DNA of 5,584 nt from Phycisphaerales bacterium UBA7708. GTDB taxonomy: Bacteria; Planctomycetota; Phycisphaerae; Sedimentisphaerales; Anaerohalosphaeraceae. Below, in pieces: positions 1 to 5,584 of this stretch. The stretch lies in contig DLFY01000206.1 of assembly GCA_002482415.1 (NCBI GenBank), positions 10,493 through 16,076 of the forward strand, in the 5' to 3' direction. Position 1 is the first letter of the stretch. The number at the start of each line of letters is the position of its first letter. The translations under genes and the position numbers were made by a program. Below the pieces are notes generated by a model. That model searched no databases, had not been told where the DNA came from, and was given only the letters and a program-made list of their open reading frames with translations.

Positions 1-654
1 GGCCCGCAGGCCACACAAGCCATTGCCGGGCAGGGTCTGTTCGACCTGGGTTTTATCACCATGCCGCTGATTTTTGAGAAGATGGCCTATGGGACTATAT
101 TTGCCGCGATGTGGTTTTTCCTGCTGTTCATTGCGGGGGTGACCAGTTCGATTTCTCTGGCTTTGCCGGCGATTGCGTTTCTGGAGGATGAATTCAACCT
201 GAGCCGCCGCGAGGCGATTATCATTTTTGCGACGGTTACTTTTATTTTGTGCCAGCCGGTGATTTTTTTTCTGGGCAACGGGGTGCTGGGCGAGATGGAT
301 TTCTGGGGGACCTCGGTCAGCCTGGTGGTGTTCGGTACCATTGAGGCGATTTTGTTCGGCTGGGTTTTCGGGATCGACCGGGCCTGGACGGAATTGCATC
401 AGGGGTCGGATATTCGGATTCCCGGTTTTTATCGCTGGATTATCAAGTATGTGACACCGCTGATGCTGCTGACGATAATCGGCGTCTGGGTCTGGCAGGA
501 ATGGAAGTCAAAACTGCTGATGGAAGAGGTGGAACAGGCTAACCGGCCGTTTGTGCTGATGACCCGCATCGGCCTGATGGGCCTGTTTGCATTTTTATTG
601 ATTATGATATGGGTGGTCTGGAAACGACGCCATCCCTCGGAGGAAACCTCATGA
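1..654 (+). CDS. Sodium:solute symporter of the NSS (LeuT-like) family, C-terminal part, 5' truncated
   Basis: The frame is open from base 1 and ends at TGA 652-654, giving 217 residues. The internal ATG at 61 is not the real start, because conserved family sequence (GLFDLGFITMP) precedes it. The fragment closely resembles the last ~40% of Aquifex LeuT (known length ~519 aa) and covers TM8 to TM12, at roughly fragment residues 31-56, 71-91, 98-124, 151-168 and 189-207. The TM8 motif AGVTSSIS holds the equivalents of LeuT Ala351, Thr354 and Ser355 (fragment A45, T48, S49), which coordinate the second sodium ion, so that half-site is intact. LEDE after TM8 and EMDFW at TM10 are further family signatures. 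Family members import amino acids or related small solutes into the cytoplasm with Na+. The substrate cannot be told because the TM1, TM3 and TM6 residues lie outside the window. The stop overlaps the start of a small accessory peptide gene. Confidence 0.93.
   Translation, partial: GPQATQAIAGQGLFDLGFITMPLIFEKMAYGTIFAAMWFFLLFIAGVTSSISLALPAIAFLEDEFNLSRREAIIIFATVTFILCQPVIFFLGNGVLGEMDFWGTSVSLVVFGTIEAILFGWVFGIDRAWTELHQGSDIRIPGFYRWIIKYVTPLMLLTIIGVWVWQEWKSKLLMEEVEQANRPFVLMTRIGLMGLFAFLLIMIWVVWKRRHPSEETS
639..643 (+). promoter_or_regulatory. Shine-Dalgarno site of the small NSS subunit gene
   Basis: GGAGG lies inside the last codons of the symporter gene, 7 bases before the ATG at 651. It supports the short overlapping gene as really translated and fixes its start. 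Confidence 0.75.
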
Positions 655-752
655 CGACGGCCGGATGGATTTTCATGCTGATAAGCTGGGGAGTGATTCT
701 GGGGCTGTTTATTTACTGCATGGTTCGCACGCTGTCCAGCGGGAAGAAGTAA
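651..752 (+). CDS. MetS-like small subunit/accessory peptide of the NSS transporter (33 aa)
   Basis: A 33-codon gene starts at ATG 651 and ends at TAA 750-752. The ATGA overlap with the symporter stop implies translational coupling. The peptide begins MTTAGWIFMLISWG, has one hydrophobic span (about residues 5-26), then a basic tail ending SSGKK, so it is a single-pass inner-membrane peptide with the tail probably cytoplasmic. This size, single-helix layout and position just after an NSS gene match the MetS-type small subunits, of which MetPS of Corynebacterium glutamicum (methionine/alanine import) is the known case. In that system the small peptide is required for transport. Assignment to the same family is from position and overall pattern, not from a profile search. 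Transport of methionine or alanine is not shown here. Confidence 0.82.
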   Translation: MTTAGWIFMLISWGVILGLFIYCMVRTLSSGKK

Positions 753-772
753 AGGGAGCACGGGGATTATCA

Positions 773-777
773 GGAGG
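773..777 (+). promoter_or_regulatory. Shine-Dalgarno site of the RCC1-repeat gene
   Basis: GGAGG stands 7 bases before ATG 785. It favours this start over an in-frame ATG at 665, which would overlap the small transporter subunit and put 40 non-signal residues ahead of the lipoprotein signal. Confidence 0.7.
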
Positions 778-784
778 GAGCTTT

Positions 785-1744
785 ATGGACAGAAAACAAA
801 GAAACCGGGTTGGTTTTTCAGTTTCATACCACGGTCTCTTGGCTGCAATTGTATTTGCGGGTATTTGTTTGTCGGGTTTGAATTCATGCAAAAATAATAC
901 CGCAGGGGTTGAATCCGGTGAGAAACCAAGATATATCAGGATTGCAGCGGGTCCCGGACATACCATTGCTCTGAAACAAGACGGCAGCCTTGCAGCGTGG
1001 GGGTCAAATATTTTTCATGAAACCGATGTTCCCGTAGGCAGGGATTTCGTTGCCATTTCGGCTGGCGCATGTCACAGCATCGCATTAAAAGCCGATGGCA
1101 GTCTTGTTGGCTGGGGCAGTAACACTCAGGGCGAGATTGATGTGCCTCCCGGCCATGATTTTATTGCGATTGCAGCCGGTGCAGGTCACACGATTGCCCT
1201 GAAGAAAGATGGCAGTCTTGCGGGCTGGGGAGCAGGTGATACATCAGCCAGAGAAACTCTCAATCAGGGGCAATCCATTGTCCCTCCGGGCGATGATTTC
1301 ATCGCTATTGCCGCAGGTGGATTTCACAGCCTGGCGATCAAAAGTGATGGCACTATTATGGCGTGGGGTGCAGGAGCTGCAGGGGACACGGGGGAAATGA
1401 ATTATGGTCAGTCCATTGTGCCCAACGAGAAGGATTTCATTGGTATCTCAGCAGGATGGTTTCACAGCGTCGGTTTGAAACGTGATGGCAGTCTTGCGGC
1501 ATGGGGATGCAATGAAGATGGACAGGCGATTGTGCCTTCGGGTAATGATTTCATTGCAATTGCGTCGGGTGAGCGACATAACCTGGCATTGAAAAAAGAT
1601 GGTTCGATTGTCGCATGGGGGCGCAGCCTGGAAGGCCAGGCAAACGTGCCTTCAGGGCACGATTTTATTGCTGTTGCGGCGGGGGGAAATCGGAGTTATG
1701 CATTGAAGCAGGATGGCAGTTTAGCTGCCTGGGGGCAGGAATAA
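785..1744 (+). CDS. RCC1-repeat lipoprotein, predicted seven-bladed beta-propeller
   Basis: The product is 319 residues. Residues 1-35 look like a lipoprotein signal: basic start (DRKQRNR), hydrophobic core (GLLAAIVFAGICLSG) and a somewhat loose lipobox LNSC with Cys35, so it is probably anchored on a membrane facing the periplasm or outside. The rest is seven tandem RCC1-type repeats at about 50-86, 87-124, 125-170, 171-216, 217-254, 255-292 and 293-319. Each follows the pattern DFIAIAAG-x-x-H-S-hydrophobic-ALK-x-DGS-x-x-x-WG, then a VP-x-G turn. Most units are 37-38 residues, but repeats 3 and 4 are 46, with an added segment before GQSIVP. RCC1 propellers are usually binding scaffolds, and no catalytic residues stand out. 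The partner is unknown. Its codons look more AT-rich than those of the flanking genes. It begins 32 bases after the small transporter subunit with no terminator between, so co-transcription is plausible, though a functional link is not shown. Confidence 0.88.
   Translation: MDRKQRNRVGFSVSYHGLLAAIVFAGICLSGLNSCKNNTAGVESGEKPRYIRIAAGPGHTIALKQDGSLAAWGSNIFHETDVPVGRDFVAISAGACHSIALKADGSLVGWGSNTQGEIDVPPGHDFIAIAAGAGHTIALKKDGSLAGWGAGDTSARETLNQGQSIVPPGDDFIAIAAGGFHSLAIKSDGTIMAWGAGAAGDTGEMNYGQSIVPNEKDFIGISAGWFHSVGLKRDGSLAAWGCNEDGQAIVPSGNDFIAIASGERHNLALKKDGSIVAWGRSLEGQANVPSGHDFIAVAAGGNRSYALKQDGSLAAWGQE
932..1741 (+). repeat. Seven tandem RCC1-repeat units in coding DNA
   Basis: The coding sequence is built of units of 111-114 bases, with two adjacent units of 138 bases (1157-1294 and 1295-1432) and a final partial unit of 81. 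Words such as GATGGCAGTCTTG and GATTTCAT recur in phase. The repeats have diverged in third positions, so this is an old protein-repeat expansion rather than recent slippage. Confidence 0.8.
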
Positions 1745-1825
1745 TCATTAGGGAAATTAACCGGAGGCATAACTCACTCGTTGCTGTCACTATTTTGTTG
1801 TAACAGATACTGCGTCAGCGAAGTT

Positions 1826-1831
1826 TATAAT
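1826..1831 (+). promoter_or_regulatory. Possible -10 element (TATAAT)
   Basis: A perfect TATAAT hexamer. The best upstream match to a -35 box is TTGTAA at 1798-1803, but the 22-base spacing is too long for a standard sigma-70 promoter. It would give a leader of over 200 bases for the gene at 2058. This is a weak call, as such hexamers occur by chance in AT-rich DNA. Confidence 0.2.
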
Positions 1832-1875
1832 GATAGCAGGATTATGCGTCCAGCGGGAAAAGAAACGATAAGTGA

Positions 1876-1890
1876 TATAGTATAGTATAG
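1876..1890 (+). repeat. (TATAG)3 microsatellite
   Basis: Three exact tandem copies of TATAG in the intergenic region, about 170 bases before the start at 2058. Copy number could vary by slippage. It may also overlap a promoter, but nothing else supports that. Confidence 0.6.
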
Positions 1891-1925
1891 GCTAAGCCGC
1901 GGTTTTTGGGACAATTTTTTTGGGG

Positions 1926-2009
1926 AAACGGTATTCTTGCTGGATTTTTCTCACGATGTGAGTTATTTTATTGGGGTAGCGAAATAAACCGTATTATTGG
2001 TACCGGATT
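1926..2009 (+). repeat. Imperfect direct repeat pair flanking a palindrome
   Basis: Copy one (1926-1946) and copy two (1986-2009) share AAAC-S-GTATT-M-TTG-S-T-GGATT, with 18 matching bases, 3 mismatches and a 3-base insertion (ACC) in copy two. They start exactly 60 bases apart, each with TTGGGG shortly upstream (1920-1925 and 1971-1976). The palindrome CTCAC-GAT-GTGAG lies between them. The pattern fits paired regulator sites, but could be a decayed local duplication. Confidence 0.45.
1950..1962. promoter_or_regulatory. Palindrome CTCAC-GAT-GTGAG, possible operator
   Basis: A perfect 5-base inverted repeat with a 3-base centre, about 100 bases upstream of the oxidoreductase fusion gene. The loop is too short and there is no T-run, so it is unlikely to be a terminator. 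A dimeric regulator could bind it. No regulator gene lies in the window to pair with it. Confidence 0.3.
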
Positions 2010-2046
2010 GAGCCTTGTCGCCTGCGGCAGGGTCATCCATGCGTGT

Positions 2047-2051
2047 GGAGG
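2047..2051 (+). promoter_or_regulatory. Shine-Dalgarno site deciding the start of the fusion gene
   Basis: GGAGG sits 6 bases before ATG 2058. The alternative GTG at 2043 in the same frame would place this site inside the gene and has no comparable upstream site, so ATG 2058 is preferred. Confidence 0.75.
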
Positions 2052-2057
2052 TTTTTC

Positions 2058-4532
2058 ATGAACAAGCGTAGTGAAATGTCGGAATTAACCCAGGTCTCCC
2101 GTCGTAACCTGCTAAAAACCATCCTGTTTACGCCCCCGATTTTGATGTTCAGCAAGGGCGGTCTGTTTGCGGCGGAGGATATCCAGCCGGTGTTCAAACC
2201 CCGTATTGTTCCGCCCGGACAGAAGATTCGCGTGGCCCAAATCGGCGTTTTCAACCGCGGCAACGAGGTTCACAATGAATTTCGTCGATTTATGGATAAG
2301 CAGGTCGAATTTACCGCCTTTGCCGATGTGGCCTTTACCACGCATGATTTCAAGATGAAAAATTATCCTGATGTCCCGTGTTTCCGGGATTACCGGGAGA
2401 TGTTTGAGCAGATGCATGAGAAGATTGACGCGGTGGTCATCTGCACGCCGGACCATGCCCATTTTGCCCCGGTGATGCACGCGATGCTGCTGGGCAAACA
2501 TGTCTATGTCGAAAAACCGATGGCCCAGAACGTCTATGAATGCCGCCTGCTGGACAAGACCGCCCGAGCGTGCAAGGTTGTTACCCAGATGGGCAATCAG
2601 GGCCATTCCGGGGCCGGCACGATTCAGTTCGGCCAGTGGGTTGAGGCGGGGCTGGTCAAGAATGTCAAACGGATTGACGCGTGGATGGCTAACAGCCGCC
2701 GCTGGCATGGCTGGACCGATAAAGCCTATCCGGAAGAAATCCCGCCGGTTGGCTATGACTGGGATCAGTGGCTGGGCCGCCGGCCGTTCCGTCCCTACAG
2801 CGAAAAGTTAGTCAACGGAAACTGGCGCTGCTGGTTTGAGTTCGGCTGCGGAGCGATGGGCGACTGGGGCGCGCATATTCTTGATGCCGCACACCATTAT
2901 CTGAAACTGGGTCAGCCATACGAAATCACGACGGAACTCAAAGGCCCCAGTGACCTGATTTTCCCGCAAGGCTCGGTGATTACGTTCCGGTTCAAGGCCC
3001 GCGAGGGAATGCCTGCCGTCGAAATGAAATGGTATGACGGGCAGGGCAATGTGCCGCAGGCGCCCGCAGGCTATACGGAAAAGCTGGGCATGGTCGGGTC
3101 GCTGATTTATACGGAGGATTATGTCATTCGCGGCGTCAGCCATGGAGCCGATTACAAAATCATCCCGGCTGCGAAGATGGATGAACTGAACAAGGCCGGC
3201 AAGCTGCCTAAGCCCGAAGGCCGGCTGCCGAACCATTTCCAGAATTTCCTGAACGCCTGTCAGGGTCTGGAGCAGGCCAACTCGCGGTTTGAAATTGCCG
3301 CTCCGCTGGCGGAACTGCTGTGCCTGGGCTGCATCGGCCAGCGTTTCGGCGGCACGCTCAAATACGATGCGGATGCGATGGCGATTACCAATCATCCCGA
3401 GGCCAATACGATGCTCAAAGGTCCCGAGGTTCGCGCCGGATGGGAAGCCTACGACAAGCAGCAGCCGGTCAAATCCAAAAAGTCGCAGATCAAGTCGCCT
3501 GATGCGGTTGAATGGGAAAATCTGTTTGCGGACAAGACGCTGGCCAATTGGGAAAATCCCTACGACTATGGCAAAGCTGAATATGTGGATGGTGAGGTCC
3601 ATCTGACCACGAACAAAGACAAGTGGTTCCTCGTGACCAAGAAAGAGTATGCCAATTTTGTCTTTGAAGGCGAAATCAAGATGCCGGTCAACAAAGGCAA
3701 CTCCGGCTTCATGTTCCGCTGCCAGAAAAAGAAAAATGGGGTCTGGGGTTATCAGGCCGAAGTGGATACCGCCGACCGCAAGTGGTCTGGCGGCTTGTAT
3801 GATGAGGGACGGCGGGTGTGGTTTATTTCGCCCAACCGTGACAAGGCCGGGTCGGAAGAAGAAAAGAATGCCTCCATCGCCGCGTTTCGTGCCCGTGCCG
3901 GGGAATGCTACAAGCAGGGCGAGTGGAATCTCTATCGTATCGTGTGCGTCGGCTCGCATATTCAGATTTTCGTCAACGATGTGCTGACCACCGATATTCA
4001 TGATGAGATGGATCTGGCCGGTCATATCGGCATTCAGCATCACGGCGAAGAGGGGCTGGTTTATAAATTCCGCAACCTCCGCATCAAGGACCTTGGCGCC
4101 GGCGGCGAAGTCTTTTATCCGCACCGTGAAAACGCCAAGGCCGCGGCGGTTCCGTCCAAGATGGAAGGGGCGATTTATGAAGCCGAATCCGCCAAGATGG
4201 TTAATTGCACCAAAGCGGATAATCAGGCCGGTTATCAGGGGACGGGTTTTGCCGATTTCGGCGATAAAGACGGCTCCGTCGAATGGGATAACGTGCTGGG
4301 CGATAAAGACGGTCAGGTTACGCTGACGTTCCGCTATGCCACGCCCCAGAACCGGCCGTGCAATCTGATCGTCAACGGCACGGATGCGGGACGCATTGAA
4401 TTTGCCGCGACCAAAGGCTTCACCGACTGGAAGACGGTGGATATGACCGCGACGCTGAGAAAAGGTCAGAACTCCGTGAAGGTGGTGGCGATTGGCGCCG
4501 GGCCGAATCTGGATGCAATGGCCGTTAAATAA
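2058..4532 (+). CDS. Tat-exported fusion: Gfo/Idh/MocA oxidoreductase + DUF1080 (3-keto-disaccharide hydrolase-like) + CBM6/35-like domain
   Basis: The product is 824 residues. Residues 14-20 (SRRNLLK) form a twin-arginine motif before a hydrophobic stretch, so it is probably exported folded with bound NAD(P). The cleavage site near FAAED (37-41) is weak. Residues ~57-175 are the Rossmann domain, with TPDHAH (130-135) and the EKP motif (152-154, Lys153 the usual catalytic lysine). Residues ~176-440 are the second Gfo/Idh/MocA domain, with GDWGAHILDAAHH (268-280) supplying the expected Asp/His. A Lys-rich linker (468-482) leads to a DUF1080/PF06439 beta-sandwich (~484-680) with NSGFMFR, GYQAEV, GGLYDEG and GHIGIQHHG. 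Residues ~705-824 (IYEAES, FRYA, NLDAMAVK) resemble a CBM6/35 carbohydrate-binding module. Gfo/Idh/MocA enzymes can oxidise sugar C3, and DUF1080 proteins cleave 3-keto-glycosides. The inferred role is oxidative glycoside cleavage outside the cytoplasm. Separate proteins do these steps in known systems. It stands alone with its own terminator. The substrate is unknown. Confidence 0.9.
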   Translation: MNKRSEMSELTQVSRRNLLKTILFTPPILMFSKGGLFAAEDIQPVFKPRIVPPGQKIRVAQIGVFNRGNEVHNEFRRFMDKQVEFTAFADVAFTTHDFKMKNYPDVPCFRDYREMFEQMHEKIDAVVICTPDHAHFAPVMHAMLLGKHVYVEKPMAQNVYECRLLDKTARACKVVTQMGNQGHSGAGTIQFGQWVEAGLVKNVKRIDAWMANSRRWHGWTDKAYPEEIPPVGYDWDQWLGRRPFRPYSEKLVNGNWRCWFEFGCGAMGDWGAHILDAAHHYLKLGQPYEITTELKGPSDLIFPQGSVITFRFKAREGMPAVEMKWYDGQGNVPQAPAGYTEKLGMVGSLIYTEDYVIRGVSHGADYKIIPAAKMDELNKAGKLPKPEGRLPNHFQNFLNACQGLEQANSRFEIAAPLAELLCLGCIGQRFGGTLKYDADAMAITNHPEANTMLKGPEVRAGWEAYDKQQPVKSKKSQIKSPDAVEWENLFADKTLANWENPYDYGKAEYVDGEVHLTTNKDKWFLVTKKEYANFVFEGEIKMPVNKGNSGFMFRCQKKKNGVWGYQAEVDTADRKWSGGLYDEGRRVWFISPNRDKAGSEEEKNASIAAFRARAGECYKQGEWNLYRIVCVGSHIQIFVNDVLTTDIHDEMDLAGHIGIQHHGEEGLVYKFRNLRIKDLGAGGEVFYPHRENAKAAAVPSKMEGAIYEAESAKMVNCTKADNQAGYQGTGFADFGDKDGSVEWDNVLGDKDGQVTLTFRYATPQNRPCNLIVNGTDAGRIEFAATKGFTDWKTVDMTATLRKGQNSVKVVAIGAGPNLDAMAVK

Positions 4533-4559
4533 TTAGGGATTTGCCCTTGAGACAATATG

Positions 4560-4602
4560 AAAACGGATTCAACGCCCGCAGATGGGGTTGAATCCGTTTT
4601 TT
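4560..4602 (+). terminator. Rho-independent terminator of the fusion gene, between convergent genes
   Basis: A perfect 14-base-pair stem (4560-4573 with 4587-4600, AACGGATTCAAC core) is capped by a further CCC/GGG pairing beside a single bulged G, with loop GCAGAT. The T-run spans 4597-4602. It lies 27 bases after the stop of the fusion gene. On the other strand the stem is followed by only four T (complement of 4560-4563), so it may also help end the convergent GH127 transcript, but less strongly. Confidence 0.9.
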
Positions 4603-4626
4603 ATTGGATTGGGATAATCAGCAAAA

Positions 4627-5584
4627 TCAGGGTGTGACATTATAGGAGCGATAGGGCGAGTTTGTTACATTCAGTACCTGCCGAATCCATACACGGTAAT
4701 AGGATGACAAGTCCCAGGTGTTGCCCGCCGAGGCAAAATCGCAGAACTGAATCGGGCGGGCTTTGCCTTCTTCGCCTTCGTGGGTGGTGCCCTGTACCAT
4801 ATCCACGGCCACGGCCATCCACGCGCTATCCGGTTTGCCTGTCGCCGGTTTCAGAGCGATATAGCCATTCTCTACGCCGACGAAGTCTCCGGCCCGGTCG
4901 ATATTGCCGTCGTTAAACCGGACATCCCGTGCAAAGACAATCGGCCCTCGCATCAGGGCGACGTGATTGTTTTCGGCCAGAACCCGTCCGCGGAAATCGA
5001 AGGCCGCCTCGATGGTGTCGCCGGCTTTCCAGGTGCGGCGGACGGCCTTGAATGTCCCGGAGGTGATATCGCTGAGTGCTTCGCCGTTGATCTTGATGAC
5101 GGTTTCCCTGCTCCAGCCGGGGATACGCAGGTTCAGCGTGAATTCCGCCGCTGCCTCGGGCGCAACAACAATCGTTACCGTCCCGGTTTCCGGATAGGCG
5201 GTCTTCTGGGTCAGAGTGATTTTATGGCTGCTTGCCGGCAGGGTGGTTTTGACCGTCGATTCCGCATAGAGATTGATATACAAGGCGTCCTCGCCTCGCA
5301 TGACAATCGACTCCGGCACGGCCACGAATCCGCGCGGCCCGTTGGCGGCACAGCAGTTGATGGTCATTCCGCACTGGTCTTCGCCCTGAAAACGCACGCT
5401 TTCCAGCGGGGTATATTTGGCAAAGTACGAGCCGTCGGCTTTGAGCGCGCCCAGCAGGGCGTTATACACCGCCAGTTCCAGCCAGTCGGCATATTTGGCC
5501 TCGCCGGTCAGCGCCAGCATCGTCTGGCAGTATTTAATCCACGTTGTCGTTACGCAGGTTTCCATCGTGTGATACGTCGGAATA
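4627..5584 (-). CDS. Glycoside hydrolase family 127 (DUF1680) enzyme, C-terminal part, 5' truncated by the window edge
   Basis: The stop is TGA (complement of 4627-4629) and the frame stays open to the right edge. The ATG at 5563-5565 is internal, because the family-like residues IPTYHT precede it without a break. Counting from that Met, ETC (2-4) and NCC (70-72) match the Glu, Cys and Cys-Cys that bind zinc in Bifidobacterium HypBA1 (E338, C340, C417, C418), with C71 the likely nucleophile. The acid/base Glu expected about 16 residues before E2 is outside the window. Residues ~1-90 are the end of the alpha/alpha barrel. The rest is beta-sandwich, with the family signature LNLRIPGWS (144-152) and MRGPIVFARD (205-214). 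Characterised members release beta-L-arabinofuranose or related sugars, but the family is broad, so the substrate is open. Signal peptide status cannot be seen. It is convergent with the fusion gene, so the two are not one operon. Confidence 0.9.
   Translation of the reverse strand, partial: IPTYHTMETCVTTTWIKYCQTMLALTGEAKYADWLELAVYNALLGALKADGSYFAKYTPLESVRFQGEDQCGMTINCCAANGPRGFVAVPESIVMRGEDALYINLYAESTVKTTLPASSHKITLTQKTAYPETGTVTIVVAPEAAAEFTLNLRIPGWSRETVIKINGEALSDITSGTFKAVRRTWKAGDTIEAAFDFRGRVLAENNHVALMRGPIVFARDVRFNDGNIDRAGDFVGVENGYIALKPATGKPDSAWMAVAVDMVQGTTHEGEEGKARPIQFCDFASAGNTWDLSSYYRVWIRQVLNVTNSPYRSYNVTP

Larger units (their letters stand above)
1745..2057. other. 313-base AT-rich intergenic region with candidate regulatory elements
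   Basis: I see no supportable gene here on either strand. It holds a TATAAT hexamer (1826-1831), three tandem TATAG units (1876-1890), a T-rich tract (1914-1921), an imperfect direct repeat (1926-1946 and 1986-2009), the palindrome CTCAC-GAT-GTGAG (1950-1962) and a short GC-rich inverted repeat CCTGC-G-GCAGG (2021-2031). No clear stem-plus-T-run terminator follows the RCC1 gene. The region most likely carries the promoter of the downstream oxidoreductase fusion gene. Confidence 0.6.

Noticed and set aside
665..784. In-frame upstream extension of the RCC1 gene from ATG 665
   Set aside because: It would overlap the small transporter subunit in another frame, has no good ribosome site, and would bury the lipoprotein signal. 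ATG 785 with GGAGG 7 bases upstream is clearly better.
1781..1885. Short TTG-start frame (about 34 codons) after GGAGG at 1763-1767
   Set aside because: Spacing of 13 bases is long, the start codon is weak, and the peptide has no recognisable feature.
1891..1921. Possible terminator at GCCGCGG followed by T-runs
   Set aside because: CCGCGG is self-complementary with no room for a loop, and no stem of useful length precedes either T-run.
2021..2031. CCTGC-G-GCAGG inverted repeat just before the fusion gene
   Set aside because: At most a 4-base stem with a 3-base loop. It could slightly affect translation, but it is too short to call as a regulatory structure.
2043..2057. GTG 2043 as start of the fusion gene
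   Set aside because: The ribosome binding site GGAGG lies after it and is well placed for ATG 2058.
2112..2708. 198-codon open frame on the - strand
   Set aside because: Same reason: it is antisense to the Rossmann domain of the fusion gene and has no family features.
2808..4124. 438-codon open frame on the - strand inside the fusion gene
   Set aside because: It is antisense to strongly recognisable Gfo/Idh/MocA and DUF1080 coding sequence, has no recognisable domain, and is explained by the codon bias of the + strand gene.

Overview
The window reads as an accessory, carbohydrate-related stretch of a Gram-negative bacterial chromosome, most likely from the PVC group (Planctomycetota/Phycisphaerae, Kiritimatiellota or Lentisphaerota). 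This placement is inference. It rests on a Tat-exported Gfo/Idh/MocA protein fused to a DUF1080 domain, a GH127 (DUF1680) enzyme, and an RCC1-repeat lipoprotein whose blades resemble those common in that group. No rRNA, tRNA, CRISPR array, insertion sequence or integrase is visible.

Left part (bases 1-1744, all + strand): the 3' end of a LeuT-type sodium:solute symporter gene, cut by the left edge, overlaps by ATGA a 33-codon membrane peptide of the MetS-like small-subunit type. After a 32-base gap comes a 319-residue lipoprotein made almost wholly of seven RCC1-type repeats. The spacing and the lack of a terminator between them suggest these three genes share a transcript.

Middle: a 313-base AT-rich gap (1745-2057) has no convincing gene. 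It carries a TATAG triplet repeat, a short palindrome and an imperfect direct repeat that could be regulatory. It leads into an 824-residue exported protein (2058-4532) with a Tat signal, a Gfo/Idh/MocA oxidoreductase, a DUF1080 (3-keto-disaccharide hydrolase/lyase-like) domain and a C-terminal CBM6/35-like sugar-binding domain. This is the most interesting gene here. It appears to join the oxidation and cleavage steps of the 3-keto-glycoside route in one secreted chain with its own glycan-binding module.

Right part: a strong hairpin terminator (4560-4602) separates the fusion gene from a convergent, right-truncated GH127-family gene on the - strand (4627-5584). That gene keeps the Glu/Cys/Cys-Cys zinc-thiolate residues of beta-L-arabinofuranosidases. 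Together the middle and right genes point to degradation of plant or algal polysaccharide. The transporter pair could supply amino acids or another small solute, but nothing in the sequence ties it directly to glycan use.
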